Shown: in pieces, positions 53,826 to 63,869 of the stretch
Layout: each line of letters starts with the position of its first letter
Numbering within the stretch: the first letter of the stretch is position 1
NCBI GenBank assembly: GCA_035328405.1
Contig: DAOLIT010000023.1
Span: 6,323-70,322, forward strand
From: JAEUKA01 sp035328405
Lineage (GTDB): Bacteria; Myxococcota_A; Polyangia; Palsa-1104; JAEUJZ01
Direction of reading: 5' to 3'
DNA length: 64,000 nt
Made by a program: the position numbers and the translations under genes
The notes under the pieces: model-generated
Told to the model about the DNA's origin: nothing
Database searches by the model: none
The model's input: only the letters and a program-made list of their open reading frames with translations

Positions 53826-54875
53826 ATGGACGGGATGGACGGGTTGAACGGGATGAACAGGTTGCTAGATAGGAAGGGGGGATTGTCGGCGTGCTGTGCA
53901 GCGTCGCGGTACGATGTGGTTCATGATTTGTGGGTGATTGCGGCGTATTACAATCCGCATGGGTACAAGACGCGCGCGAAAAATCATGCGTTGTTTGCAG
54001 CCAAATTGGAACAAAGTGGGATTCCCCTGTTGACTGTGGAATGCGCGTTTGGCGACGAGCCGTTTGCGTTGCCGGATGGACCGCAGGTGCTCAAGCTCCG
54101 TTGCGCGTCGGTGTTGTGGCAAAAGGAGCGACTCCTGAACGTGGCCGTTTCTGCACTTCCGCCGCGTTGCACCAAGGTCGCGTGGCTGGATGCAGACATT
54201 CTGTTTGCGCGACCCGATTGGGCGGTTCTGACTTCCAAATTGCTCGACACGTATGCGGTGGTTCAGGTGTTCGATCACGTTGTACGTTTGCCCAAAAACG
54301 CGACTGCTTTTCCGACGGAAAATCCGCTATCCATGCACGAAAATCGCGATACTCCTGAATGTATCGAGAGTTTTGCATGCGTGTTTTCCCATCATCCCAA
54401 AGTACATCTTGGGGGTCATTATCACGAACATGGACACAGCGGTTTTGGGTGGGCCGCGCGCAAGGATGTGTTGCTGCGTGTGGGGCTTTTTGATACGTCT
54501 CTGTCCGGCAGCGGAGACCACCTGATCGCACACGCCGCCGTTGGAGACAGCGAATCCAAGTGCATCGACAAAGTGCTCGGGAAAGACACCGAACACCGCG
54601 AGCAATTCCGCCGATACACAGAGCGTTTTTGCGCCCACACGCAAGGCAAGATCGCCGCGACCCCCGGCACCATCCTTCACCTGTGGCACGGCGAACACAA
54701 ACACCGCCGGTACAGCGACAGAAACATCGAGCTGCAACAGCTCGCTTTCGACCCCGCGCGCGACCTCCGACTCTCTCCCTCCGGCGCTTGGGAATGGAAC
54801 CGCGAACACCCCAAGCTTCACACCTGGGCCAAAACCTACTTCGCCCACCGCAAGGAGGATGGAGAGGACTCCTGA
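53826..54875 (+). CDS. GT-A-like glycosyltransferase family protein
   Basis: A 349-residue protein. After a Met/Gly/Asp-rich N-terminus (MDGMDGLNGMNRL, from a short repetitive DNA stretch), it has LWVIAAYYNPHGYKTRAKNHALF, then VAWLDADILFARPDW with a DxD metal/nucleotide-sugar motif, and GHSGFGWAARKDVLLRVGLFD. The layout is that of an inverting-type GT-A transferase with unassigned substrate. The N-terminal 35 residues may not be translated; no clear alternative ATG exists. It follows the hydrogenase protease by 9 bp, though it has no obvious role in the hydrogenase cluster. Confidence 0.72.
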   Translation: MDGMDGLNGMNRLLDRKGGLSACCAASRYDVVHDLWVIAAYYNPHGYKTRAKNHALFAAKLEQSGIPLLTVECAFGDEPFALPDGPQVLKLRCASVLWQKERLLNVAVSALPPRCTKVAWLDADILFARPDWAVLTSKLLDTYAVVQVFDHVVRLPKNATAFPTENPLSMHENRDTPECIESFACVFSHHPKVHLGGHYHEHGHSGFGWAARKDVLLRVGLFDTSLSGSGDHLIAHAAVGDSESKCIDKVLGKDTEHREQFRRYTERFCAHTQGKIAATPGTILHLWHGEHKHRRYSDRNIELQQLAFDPARDLRLSPSGAWEWNREHPKLHTWAKTYFAHRKEDGEDS

Positions 54876-54882
54876 TTCCCCC

Positions 54883-57573
54883 TTAGTGCCGTTTGGGTTG
54901 TTTTTGGGGGCGGTTTGGGGTGGCTTGGGGGATGGGGCTGGTGAGGATGGTGGAGTCGATCTCGGGGTGGTCTTTGGCGGCCTCTCGCGCACGCTGAAAC
55001 AGTTGACTTGCGCGTGCTTTGTCTCCCTGTGCGCCTCGGCGCAGATACAGACGACCCAAAGCGGACGAGGCCCAGTGAATCCCGTGATCATCCTGGATGC
55101 CGGTCAACGCGGGAAGGACCTGTTCCTCCCAAATCGCGATGGCTTCCCCCTTTTTGTTTTGCGTTGCCAAGATGTCCGCCCAAAGACCCAACGTCATGGC
55201 GTGTTCGCGTGTGTCTTTGAGCTTGTGGAAGACCGGCAACACCTGTTCGTGTAGAAGACGGAGGGCTTCGTCGTTCTGTTTTTGTGCGCGCAGAATTTCA
55301 GCGATTTTTCTGTGGGTCACGGCATGCGCGCGAATGTCCTCGAGTTTCTCGAAAGCAGGCAGGACTTCTTCGCGCTGAATGCGCAGGGCTTCCTCGAATT
55401 GCCCAAGGGATTGCAACAGATCGGCAATCTGTCCCAAGGCCACGGTGTGCAAACGGTTTTCCCCAAACTCTGCAAACACGGGCAATACTTCTTCCCGAAA
55501 CATACGCAACGCTTCCTCTGTTGCACCCTCTTTGTGCAGGATGTCTGCAATCTTGCCGAGCGTCGCTGCGCGCGAACATGCGTCCCCAAGTCTCTCGAAT
55601 TCCGGCAGGACTTCTTCCTGATAGATGCGGAGCGCCTCCTTGGAATCTCTGCTTGTATCCAGAAGGCTCGCCATGTTGGCGCGCGTAATCGCAACCGAGC
55701 GCCCGTCCCCGAGTTTTTCATAGACAGGGAGTTCTTCCTCCCTGCGAATGCGGAGGGCCTCGCGGAATTGCCCGCGCCGTTGCAGAATCGCAGCGATTTT
55801 CCCTTGTGTGATCGCGCGGAAACGGATGTCCCCCAATTGCTCGAACACAGGGCTGGCCTGTTCCCGATAGATACGTAGGGCCTCGTCAACCTGTCCGCGC
55901 GTTTGCAAAACATCCGCGATCTTGACCCAGGTGAGCGCACAGGAATGCGCATCCCCAATCCGGTCATACACCGGCAGTTCCTCTTCCTTTCGGATGCGCA
56001 AGCTTTCGTCAAATTCGCCGCGTTTTTCCAGCACATCGGCCATTTTTCCGAGCGTTACAGCCCGCGCGCGAACGTCCCCGAGTTGTTCATGAAGGGGCAA
56101 TTCCTCTTGCCGTCGAATGCGCAACGCTTCGTCCCATTCACCGCGTGCTTCCCGCAGACCGGCAATCTGTCCCAGCGTCGCTGCGCACGCCTTTGCGTTG
56201 CCGAGTTTCTTGTACGTTGGCAACTGTTCCTCTTCACAAATGCGCAGGGTCTCGTCGGCCTGTCCTCGCATGAACAGAATCCCCCCAAGACACCCCATGG
56301 CCATCGCACGCTGGCCCAAATCCCCAAGCCGATCGAACACGGGAATGACTTGACTCTGCAACATTTCGGAGGCTTCTTCCAATCGCCCCTGGTTGGCCCA
56401 CAACATGGCTTGCATACAACGAGTCTGTGCAAAAAACCGCTCGCGCGTCGTCGCTGGAAATTCCAACGCCTCCCCACCTTGCACCACACCCGGCACACCC
56501 CCTTCGCCTGTTTGGCTGAGCGCGAGGAGTTCCAAAAGCTGCGTTTCCGCCTCAGCGAACAGACCTTTTCCCATCCATTCCGCGACCTGTTCAAGCAAAC
56601 GTGCAGGCATCGCTTCGCGCACCTCGGCAGGACACGCTTCCTTTTTCATCGTTTCGCAAAGACCGATGCACCCCGGAACGGTCAACACAGCCCCCCCAAG
56701 CGGTCCTACCGATGCAGAAGACCCCATGTGGGAGTCCCCCGTACCCGCACTCCCAAGCCCTTGGCTCGCCCATTCCTGCTCGCTCTGCTCTCTCTTTGGG
56801 TCAGTCTGGTCGGGCAAAAAAATCGTCTTGAGCGCAGCTTCTGCTGCCTCCTGGGACAAACGGTTGAGTTTCTCACCAAGCAACCGCCCCCCCTGACGCA
56901 GAAGCGCATTCCGAAATTCCTTCTCAGTCCATGTCAGCGAAAGGAGTCGCATGACCTCGAACGGATCGCGCGACAGAGACGCCGCCTCGTTCACCCGCTC
57001 TGCGATAAGCGCCTGTTGTGCTTCGGAAACGCGAGCTGCTCGGTTCCGCAGACAGAGATGCAGTCGGGTCATGATCGGGGGTTTCAACCACGTTTGCACA
57101 AATTCCAGCGCTTCCCCCGTTTCTGCATCGTGCTCCCCGCGCCGCAAAAGAACACACCGCGCTGCGCGACCGGGATGAAACACACCCGGATCTTCTGAAT
57201 CGTCTTTCGCCTCCTGTGGTTTGGGCGCGGGCAGCGGGTCCACGACGAGCACCAACCGATTCCGTTCGTCCGAAGAACGCCCTGCCCCATCCATTCCCCA
57301 TGCACAAAACACTTCCCACGAAACAGGCCGAACTTCGTTGACCTCACTTGGGTCGCTTCCTTCCGCGAGGAGCCGGACGAGATCCGCGATGTCCTCCTCT
57401 CCCCAATACCCCGGCAGGAAATGACACCCTTCCGGCAGATGAAACCGGTCTTCTGGCTTCTCTGCCCCGCCCCCTAAACCCTCCATCACCCTTCTGCGGA
57501 CCCAATCCGTAACCGAAGTAGACCCAACACGCTCAAGAGACTCGACACGTTCACTAGGCTCAGCATGCAACAT
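54883..57573 (-). CDS. Long tandem-TPR protein
   Basis: An 896-residue protein. The N-terminal ~310 residues are acidic/Pro-rich without a recognised domain and include a possible effector-domain remnant region (EDIADLVRLLAEG, VEPLPAPKP-like text). From about residue 395 onward there are about eleven 40-residue TPR-like units, each of the type LGDxRARAVTLGKIADVL then RGxFDEALRIRREEELP. The corresponding DNA is a 120-bp tandem repeat. Such proteins are usually protein-protein scaffolds. It is on the minus strand, convergent with the glycosyltransferase gene. Confidence 0.85.
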   Translation of the reverse strand: MLHAEPSERVESLERVGSTSVTDWVRRRVMEGLGGGAEKPEDRFHLPEGCHFLPGYWGEEDIADLVRLLAEGSDPSEVNEVRPVSWEVFCAWGMDGAGRSSDERNRLVLVVDPLPAPKPQEAKDDSEDPGVFHPGRAARCVLLRRGEHDAETGEALEFVQTWLKPPIMTRLHLCLRNRAARVSEAQQALIAERVNEAASLSRDPFEVMRLLSLTWTEKEFRNALLRQGGRLLGEKLNRLSQEAAEAALKTIFLPDQTDPKREQSEQEWASQGLGSAGTGDSHMGSSASVGPLGGAVLTVPGCIGLCETMKKEACPAEVREAMPARLLEQVAEWMGKGLFAEAETQLLELLALSQTGEGGVPGVVQGGEALEFPATTRERFFAQTRCMQAMLWANQGRLEEASEMLQSQVIPVFDRLGDLGQRAMAMGCLGGILFMRGQADETLRICEEEQLPTYKKLGNAKACAATLGQIAGLREARGEWDEALRIRRQEELPLHEQLGDVRARAVTLGKMADVLEKRGEFDESLRIRKEEELPVYDRIGDAHSCALTWVKIADVLQTRGQVDEALRIYREQASPVFEQLGDIRFRAITQGKIAAILQRRGQFREALRIRREEELPVYEKLGDGRSVAITRANMASLLDTSRDSKEALRIYQEEVLPEFERLGDACSRAATLGKIADILHKEGATEEALRMFREEVLPVFAEFGENRLHTVALGQIADLLQSLGQFEEALRIQREEVLPAFEKLEDIRAHAVTHRKIAEILRAQKQNDEALRLLHEQVLPVFHKLKDTREHAMTLGLWADILATQNKKGEAIAIWEEQVLPALTGIQDDHGIHWASSALGRLYLRRGAQGDKARASQLFQRAREAAKDHPEIDSTILTSPIPQATPNRPQKQPKRH

Positions 57574-57900
57574 CGCGCCAAGCTAGGCGAATCCCGCCCC
57601 CCCGTCAACCACCCCCACCCACATCAAGCCCAAATTCCCCCTAAAACCCAGTCCAGCCAGCGTCTCACATGGCATCACCGACGCTTCAGACGTTTTTTCG
57701 GGGCAGTCGGCCCCTGTCCTGTGCGCCTTGTGAGGATCATCGTATCGAGTTCGATTTTCATCGCTCTTGCCTTGCGGCCCCTGATCTTGATGTTGATGGG
57801 CCAGTGCTGCTTGCAAAAGGCCGTGCAAAAAAGGGTGCGGTTTTGTGTGATTTTTTGCTTGTGGTGGGGAAGGCGGCGCACTAGACTGCCGCTCGTTTTT
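57574..57900. other. Intergenic region before tRNA-His
   Basis: About 330 bp between the TPR gene start and the tRNA. I see no convincing gene. The first part is C-rich; further on a short run of TTTTTTGCTTGTGG precedes the tRNA by about 35 bp and could be a -35-like element, but no strong promoter can be called. Confidence 0.5.
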
Positions 57901-57974
57901 GGTGAGTGTAGCTCAGTTGGTAGAGCACTGGACTGTGACTCCAGCCGTCGAGGGTTCAAACCCCTTCACTCACC
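57901..57974 (+). tRNA. tRNA-His (anticodon GTG)
   Basis: A complete cloverleaf. Acceptor stem GTGAGTG (57902-57908) pairs with CACTCAC (57967-57973). Anticodon stem CTGGA/TCCAG encloses CTGTGAC with anticodon GTG at 57935-57937. T-loop TTCAAAC (57955-57961). The extra G at 57901 and C at 57974 form the G-1:C73 pair that is the hallmark of tRNA-His. CCA is not encoded. Confidence 0.97.
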
Positions 57975-57987
57975 CTGGTTGGGGGTT

Positions 57988-60282
57988 TTAAGCAGGTTCG
58001 AGGGCGTGGGCGAGGCGGTGGAGGACGACGAGGAGGTGGGCGTCTTCCAGGTGCTTTCGAGCGTCGAGCAGCTCGGCCAGGGGAACGAAAGCGAGCGCCG
58101 TGTGGGGAAGGCTGGCAGCGTCGATTTCTGCGACAAAGGGATACACGACCTCGGGTGTCGCACCGATGGAAGGGAAGTACTTTCCGCCCAAGGGATACAG
58201 GCGCAGGGCTTTGGCGGCGAACTGGGCAAGCAGGTTGCCCTGGACAAACTCGAGGGCGGCGGGCCAAGACGCGACGGTTTTGGGCAAACGCCACGCGGGA
58301 CAGGTCAGCAGGCCGGAGGTCCTGGATTGGGTGTGCAGCTCGACGGCGGGGAGGTCGCGATGTTCCAAACCGACGAGCACGGAATCGCCCAACTTGACGA
58401 CGGGCAGGACAGACAAGGTGTTGAGGCTATACAAACGCGGCGCGCACAACTCGAACGAGGCGGAACGCAGCACTTGGTCATCGCAGTCGATTTCCTTTAC
58501 GTGAGCACGGTGGACGGCCAAAAAACCGGGGCGCGCGGGCGGCGACGGCATCGCCTCGAACACGGGCTCGGTGATGACAGACAGGACTTGCTCGGTACTG
58601 CCGGGCACAAAGCCCTCGCACGTTTGGGAATGGAGAGACAGCTCAATGCCAATCCAGGGGCCGAGCGGCTCGCCGAGGGTGCGCAGGAGTTCGTAGACGT
58701 TTAGTTCCAGACGCGCGTCTTCCAGCCCCCCGACCTGCGCGGCCCGCAAAAGTTGGGGCGCGGAAAAGGGTTTGACATCCCCTGCGGTGGAAAACGGAGT
58801 GTAGGCGGGGGCCTGGGGCGGAAACACCGGAAAACCGTCGGCATCACAAGGCAGTTTGGCCAAGCAAAGCTCGCAAAAAAACGATTGGACGTACTCGCTC
58901 ATCCCGCCGGGGGACGTGTAGTAAGCAAGGCCTTTGGTGCCAGGCGCAACGGCGACGCCAGGCAGACCAGCGCGGCGGGCCAACAGATCGGCGGTGGTGT
59001 GGGGCAAAAGGTCCAGCGCGCTTTTGTGAAGGGGCATTTGCGCGGTAAACGCCTCGGTCAAATAACCAGCCAGCGTGGCGCCGTCGAGGGAGGGCGAATC
59101 GAGCAACGTGGTCGCAAAAGGCCGTGGAAAACCGCGCTTGGCCAGCACCAAAATGCGCCCGCCGTGCCGAAACCAAGGCAACACATCCACGACGGGATGT
59201 TCGCGTTCGGCAAGTTGAAAGGTCTGTCCGGTTTTTTTGTGGCGCAGGGTGTGCAAACGCAAAAACGCAGGCTCGTCGAGCGGCTCGGTGCGAACGGACA
59301 GACAGACGCCGTGTTTTTGGGGGACTTTTTCACCCACGATCAAATGGTTCGTGGGCGGAAATGGCAGCGGTGTTCCATCGGTTTGAAACAGTGCGCATCG
59401 ACCCACGAAACGGTTTTCGACGATCCACGGATTCTGAAGTTCGACGGACAGAACGATGCGGAGGTCGTGCTTTCGGAACGCGGCTTCGTATTCCGCTTGC
59501 GTATAGAACGTGTATTCCTCTTTGCACTCGGCGTCCCAATCGGCGCGGTAGTCCTTGTGGAGCAGAAACTCCGTGGCAGCGCGGCCCGCGACTTGGTATC
59601 GAGCCCAACCGGGCCTTGGTGTTTCAAGTTTCACAAACGGCACGGGCGCATCCAGGTTTTGGCTGGACCGAAACGCCTGACAAAAGCGAACGAATGCGGC
59701 AGAGGTCGAAAGACCGGTGATGGGTCCGTCCTGCTCGCCGTCGTGTTCGGGCAGATCGAGCCAGATCGTTTCGGGAAAGCGAGGCACGACAAAATCCCGC
59801 ACGATCAGCACACCGCCCGTGCGAAGCGCAGCCGCTTGGTGTTTGAGCGCGCGCTCCACCTCGCGAAGAGAAAACCCGTTGAAACTCGTCAGGTGATGCC
59901 AAACAGACGAATTGAGAACACCGTCGAGGCTGTCTGCCGGAAACAGCGGATCGGCAATGTCGCCCAGACGAAACGTGAGGTTCGGTTTTTGAAAATGCGC
60001 GCGAGCGTGCTCGACGGCTTGTTCGGCGATGTCCACACCGATCACGCGCAGACCGGCAAACAAACTCGCCAAATCGAACGAACCAGACCCTGAGCCGCAA
60101 CCCATGTCGGCCAACGTGCCACTTGGCGGAAAGAACGCGGTCGTCAGCGCAACTTTTTGGCGCATCGACTTGTCCATGCCCGCGTAATACGACGCATACG
60201 ATTCATCCCCGCCTCGGTGTTGTTCCTCGTACGCATGGTGAGGAGAGGAGATGTCGGTGGTCGGAGGCTTCGGTGAAACCAT
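57988..60282 (-). CDS. Class I SAM methyltransferase fused to two degenerate Nudix-like units
   Basis: A 764-residue protein starting MVSPKPPTTDISS (ATG 60282). Residues ~20-345 are a class I methyltransferase: motif I LADMGCGSGSGSFDLA, acidic loop GVDIAEQAV, GDIADPLFP and NSSVWHHLTSF. The last ~390 residues contain two related units, each with a central strand pair like VVDVLPWFRHGGRILVLAKRGFPRP and later LAYYTSPGGMSEYVQSFF or GATPEVVYPFVAEIDA, reminiscent of a Nudix fold (the 'SPGGMSE' and 'GATPEVV' positions match the Nudix helix entrance) but without the REUXEE box, so probably not hydrolases. The substrate is unknown. A 318-bp upstream in-frame extension (to 60600) is rejected because it overlaps the divergent gene. 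Confidence 0.72.
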   Translation of the reverse strand: MVSPKPPTTDISSPHHAYEEQHRGGDESYASYYAGMDKSMRQKVALTTAFFPPSGTLADMGCGSGSGSFDLASLFAGLRVIGVDIAEQAVEHARAHFQKPNLTFRLGDIADPLFPADSLDGVLNSSVWHHLTSFNGFSLREVERALKHQAAALRTGGVLIVRDFVVPRFPETIWLDLPEHDGEQDGPITGLSTSAAFVRFCQAFRSSQNLDAPVPFVKLETPRPGWARYQVAGRAATEFLLHKDYRADWDAECKEEYTFYTQAEYEAAFRKHDLRIVLSVELQNPWIVENRFVGRCALFQTDGTPLPFPPTNHLIVGEKVPQKHGVCLSVRTEPLDEPAFLRLHTLRHKKTGQTFQLAEREHPVVDVLPWFRHGGRILVLAKRGFPRPFATTLLDSPSLDGATLAGYLTEAFTAQMPLHKSALDLLPHTTADLLARRAGLPGVAVAPGTKGLAYYTSPGGMSEYVQSFFCELCLAKLPCDADGFPVFPPQAPAYTPFSTAGDVKPFSAPQLLRAAQVGGLEDARLELNVYELLRTLGEPLGPWIGIELSLHSQTCEGFVPGSTEQVLSVITEPVFEAMPSPPARPGFLAVHRAHVKEIDCDDQVLRSASFELCAPRLYSLNTLSVLPVVKLGDSVLVGLEHRDLPAVELHTQSRTSGLLTCPAWRLPKTVASWPAALEFVQGNLLAQFAAKALRLYPLGGKYFPSIGATPEVVYPFVAEIDAASLPHTALAFVPLAELLDARKHLEDAHLLVVLHRLAHALEPA

Positions 60283-60360
60283 GTCTGTCCCCAGCGTTTT
60301 TGCGTGGTCCAAATTACTAACTTCTATATTCGAGGGGGAAACTTTTGTACGCTGGGCAAG

Positions 60361-62541
60361 ATGGCCGAAACCACCAGCGCCGACCGACAAACACCGTCCC
60401 CAGCGGCCTCCGTTTCGGGGAATCAGAAAGCGGACCCGCCTCGCGCCAAATTGGCGCTGTGGACGTGGCTTTTGGCGTTGTTGTTTGGCTTGCTGTTTGG
60501 TGCTCCGGCGTTGTGGCTCAAACAGCAGCAGGCGCGATCGGCGGCGCAAGCCATCGTCGAAAACCAGGCCATACTCGGCAGCCAAGCCATCGTGCATCAC
60601 CTGAAACTTCGGCGAGAAAGTCGCTCGACAGCCTTTTCAGCGGTGGCGACACGGCCTCGGGCCATCGACTCGGGCCGGCACATATGGGATCAGGTTGCGC
60701 AAGAAACGCGCTCGGTCGGTGCTGACCTGGTGGTCGTGGTGGATGAAGCCGGGGCGCTTTTGGCGCAAGACGGCGCGGGTGCCTCGGGACTTTTAGAGGC
60801 TGAGGCGCGCAACGGTCTTACGCCGACCGGTTCCTTGCGTGCGCTCGGCAGTCAACTGGTCGAGGCGTTCCAGTTTCCCGTTTCTTACGATGGAAAGCCC
60901 GGCTTTTTGATTGCCGCTTGCCGCATTCTGCCCGAGACGCTGCGCCAGGATGCAGAGCCGCTCGGTCTGGGCGTCGCGCTGTCCCTCGAAGGAGCGTATG
61001 TCACAAACCTTCCGGCGGACGCGCTGAGCAGTGGTCGGTGGGGCGACGACCCGCGCGAGACGCTGCACAACTTGGCCGTGCGGTATCACCTGTTGGCCAC
61101 GCCGCTGTGGCAGGGGCGGCTCCTGGTCGCTGTGCCACTCGAAAACGTGCAAAAGTGGTCCAAAGAGCAGTTTGCCGATGCGCTGCTTCTTCTGGGTTTG
61201 CTGTGCGGCGCGCTGTTGCTGCTGGCCGCGTCGGAACAATTGCTCGTGCTGTCTCCGCTTTTGCGCATGGCCGAGGCCGCGAGCCGTGTCGCGCCGGGCG
61301 GACTTGCCCGTGTCCGTGCGCTGCTCAAACAGCTTTTGGATCGCCACGACGAGATCTCAGCGACCAGCCGAGGCTTCGATCTGGCCGTGCAACGGTTGCA
61401 GAGTTTGGTCCTCGCCGGGACGCGGCTGCTTGAAAGCACCGAAACGTCGATTGGCACCATCGATCGCATTTCCAATTCGCTGACCACAACGGCCAGCAAC
61501 CAAGACGAACGCAGCAAAGAGGTCCTTTCGCAAGTCGTGCCGCAGACCAAAGCCGTCGAGCGGTTGACGCGCCAAATGGTCGAAGTCCGCAACGCCGTCG
61601 TGCAAATCTCCCTCGCCTGGTCCACGGTGGACCAAGCGCAAACGCAAGTCGCCTCCGCGCTGCGACGAGCGGACTCGATGATGCACAATCCCGACACAAC
61701 CGATGGCCGCACGTATCGAGCCGCCACCATCGGACAGCAGCTTCAACAGATGACCCAATCGCTGACCGAAGAACGCGAAGCCCTGGGCCGCATGAAAGAA
61801 CATCTCGGCGGCTTGCGCGCGACCGTGGACGGTGCCATGGATTCGGTCGGCTTTGACGATACGACGGGGGCCACCATCGGGCGTTCTCTGCACGACATTT
61901 CACGCGGTGCCCGCCAGCAGCTGACCGATCTGGATGCGCTCCGCGGAGGCCTCGACCAACTGCGCAAAGACAGCGAACGCCTCTCCTCGTTGATTTCAGC
62001 CGTCCAGCACAAGACCGGCGAAGACCTGTCGTCCATGAGCGGCAACTACCAGCTTGGCTCGGGCCCTCGCGTCAAACGCACCAGCGATGCCAGCCGTTCA
62101 TCGACCAGCGTGCCGATCTCCAAAAACCCGCCCGCCAGCTCCAGCCCGGCCCTGCGCCCCGCTGCCACCTCGCCCGTTCCCCCGCCGAAATCGTCGATTC
62201 CGCCCGCCTCGACAAGTGGGGAGCGTCGCGTGTCCGGCCTCGCGTCCGCCCACAGCCCCCGCTCGTCCGTGTCCGGGTCCTCTCCGTCCCTAAGACCCGT
62301 CGGCAGCCAGTCATCCCCGATGATCAAACCGCTCTCCGCCAGCTCCCAGTCCTTGCGGCCCATCTCCTTCCCCGAAGGCCTCGGCAGAGGCCGGGACCGA
62401 GACGGAGAAACCGGCCACCGCAGGGAACGCCTCACCGGCCCCTCGTCCGACCCCCGAGAAGCCCGTGTCGCAAGCCCCCTGTCTGCCAAAAGCCCCAAAG
62501 TCCCCAGCAAACCCCCCACCGATTCCAAAACCGACGAATAA
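60361..62541 (+). CDS. Two-TM sensor/chemoreceptor-like protein without catalytic output
   Basis: A 726-residue protein with membrane segments at about residues 31-52 (LWTWLLALLFGLLFGAPALWL) and 277-300 (LLLLGLLCGALLLLAASEQLL) enclosing a ~220-residue extracytoplasmic sensor region of the dCACHE-like type (LVVVVDEAGALLAQDGAG, YVTNLPADALS). A HAMP-like linker and long coiled coil follow, reminiscent of methyl-accepting proteins but without the conserved signalling tip. The final ~150 residues are Ser/Pro/Arg-rich and disordered. It could be a receptor or a membrane scaffold; no kinase or cyclase domain is present. The ATG at 60361 is preferred over the upstream in-frame 60304. Confidence 0.75.
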   Translation: MAETTSADRQTPSPAASVSGNQKADPPRAKLALWTWLLALLFGLLFGAPALWLKQQQARSAAQAIVENQAILGSQAIVHHLKLRRESRSTAFSAVATRPRAIDSGRHIWDQVAQETRSVGADLVVVVDEAGALLAQDGAGASGLLEAEARNGLTPTGSLRALGSQLVEAFQFPVSYDGKPGFLIAACRILPETLRQDAEPLGLGVALSLEGAYVTNLPADALSSGRWGDDPRETLHNLAVRYHLLATPLWQGRLLVAVPLENVQKWSKEQFADALLLLGLLCGALLLLAASEQLLVLSPLLRMAEAASRVAPGGLARVRALLKQLLDRHDEISATSRGFDLAVQRLQSLVLAGTRLLESTETSIGTIDRISNSLTTTASNQDERSKEVLSQVVPQTKAVERLTRQMVEVRNAVVQISLAWSTVDQAQTQVASALRRADSMMHNPDTTDGRTYRAATIGQQLQQMTQSLTEEREALGRMKEHLGGLRATVDGAMDSVGFDDTTGATIGRSLHDISRGARQQLTDLDALRGGLDQLRKDSERLSSLISAVQHKTGEDLSSMSGNYQLGSGPRVKRTSDASRSSTSVPISKNPPASSSPALRPAATSPVPPPKSSIPPASTSGERRVSGLASAHSPRSSVSGSSPSLRPVGSQSSPMIKPLSASSQSLRPISFPEGLGRGRDRDGETGHRRERLTGPSSDPREARVASPLSAKSPKVPSKPPTDSKTDE

Positions 62542-62681
62542 CCCCGCCGCCTCTGGTTCCGGTGCGCACCTTCCCCGGCCTTCAAACCAAACGCCAAAAC
62601 AAACGCCCAAAAAACGCAACGTCCCGATGGGGTTTTCGTATGGGATGATTGCGGATTCGGGGAATTTCGACCGGTCGGGGT

Positions 62682-63737
62682 TTATTCGAGGGTGGTCACC
62701 AGGTCGCGGATGTTCGGTTGCTGTCTGTCGAGTTGCGTTTGATTGACCACCGCAGACTTTCCGTTTAACTGCTTGCGACCCGCCGTGAGCGTGACAATCG
62801 GGATTCCCAGCGCCTGAGACACGACCGATGCCGTGTTGGCATCGACCACTTCGTATTGAAACATCCGCTTGAAGGCCTTATGCGTCGAAGGGGGCGGCTC
62901 GCCTGTGGGATGGACATAGAAGTGACCCGGATTCTTGATCCAAATGTCCCAGATTTCCTTCCCAATGGCATCGACGACGGTCTTAAAAGCATTCGCAGAA
63001 GCAAAATTTGCCTGCGTCAGCCTGTTTCCCACATAGCAATAGATTTTCGGAACCGACAAACGGAATCGCTGCGACTTCAAATGGTACTCGGACTGTTGCC
63101 CTCCACCCCGCGTTACCCCGTACAGAAGGGACAACACGCTTCTGACCGCCCGACGCGAGGAGCCATCTGCGGAAAATGGAATGATCAGACGATCCGAAGC
63201 GGACATTGCCAGTTCTGTGTAAATCCCGAAACTTGGATTGCAATCCACAAAGACCGTCAGCTCGTTCACATTCCACCTGAGTTTTGCATCTTGAATGAGG
63301 TCACTTATCCACAGGTGTACCTTGGACCAGGCGTCATCGGGGCCAGGCGAAGTCGCATTCGTCACACGAGACGCCAGGATCTCCAGTTCTTCGTCTCCAG
63401 GGACCAGAAACAGATTCTTGGGAACTTGCGAATTGATCTGGCTGACTTGCAACAGATAATCCGCTCCTTTTGCGGGATTGTGATATGGACTGGAAATTCG
63501 GTCTCGGATGTATCCGGCAATCGTCCGGCGCGGATTTGCGCTTCCCAGTTTGTCCAATTCGATTTCGCCAGCTTGCATTCCGCCAAGCAGCATGCTGGAA
63601 GCATTGGCTTGTGGACATATGTCTATCACCAACACGTTTTGATCTTCGTGCGTACGTGCATATTCACACGCAAGTTGAAAGGTAAGGTAGCTTTTGCCGA
63701 CCCCTCCCTTGTTGTTCCACAGAGCGTACGTTGCCAT
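62682..63737 (-). CDS. ParA/MinD-type P-loop ATPase
   Basis: A 351-residue ATPase. The deviant Walker A motif reads WNNKGGVGKSYLTFQLA (KGGVGKS) directly after MATYAL, and Walker A' / B regions are VLVIDICPQANASS and LTVFVDCNPSFGIYT. It contains a typical ParA-like SADRLIIPFSAD section. The ATG at 63737 with GGGAG upstream is preferred; an in-frame start 12 codons upstream exists. No ParB, replication initiator or origin is seen beside it, so a role in chromosome or plasmid partition, or in positioning another protein, cannot be decided. Confidence 0.9.
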   Translation of the reverse strand: MATYALWNNKGGVGKSYLTFQLACEYARTHEDQNVLVIDICPQANASSMLLGGMQAGEIELDKLGSANPRRTIAGYIRDRISSPYHNPAKGADYLLQVSQINSQVPKNLFLVPGDEELEILASRVTNATSPGPDDAWSKVHLWISDLIQDAKLRWNVNELTVFVDCNPSFGIYTELAMSASDRLIIPFSADGSSRRAVRSVLSLLYGVTRGGGQQSEYHLKSQRFRLSVPKIYCYVGNRLTQANFASANAFKTVVDAIGKEIWDIWIKNPGHFYVHPTGEPPPSTHKAFKRMFQYEVVDANTASVVSQALGIPIVTLTAGRKQLNGKSAVVNQTQLDRQQPNIRDLVTTLE

Positions 63738-63869
63738 GGTTTCTCCCGCGAGCGACACGACCGCCGCAACCATACCCGAAACTTTTGCCGACCGTCCGTT
63801 TTTTGGGTGCGGGCACCAAGCAGGCTCGGCATCGGGGGAAAGCGCGGGCGGTTTTTGCCCAAACCGTCA

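Noticed and set aside
57675..57959. Small minus-strand open frame before tRNA-His, including MKIELDTMILTRR
   Set aside because: Overlaps the tRNA gene at its start and has no ribosome binding site or recognisable motif; probably chance.
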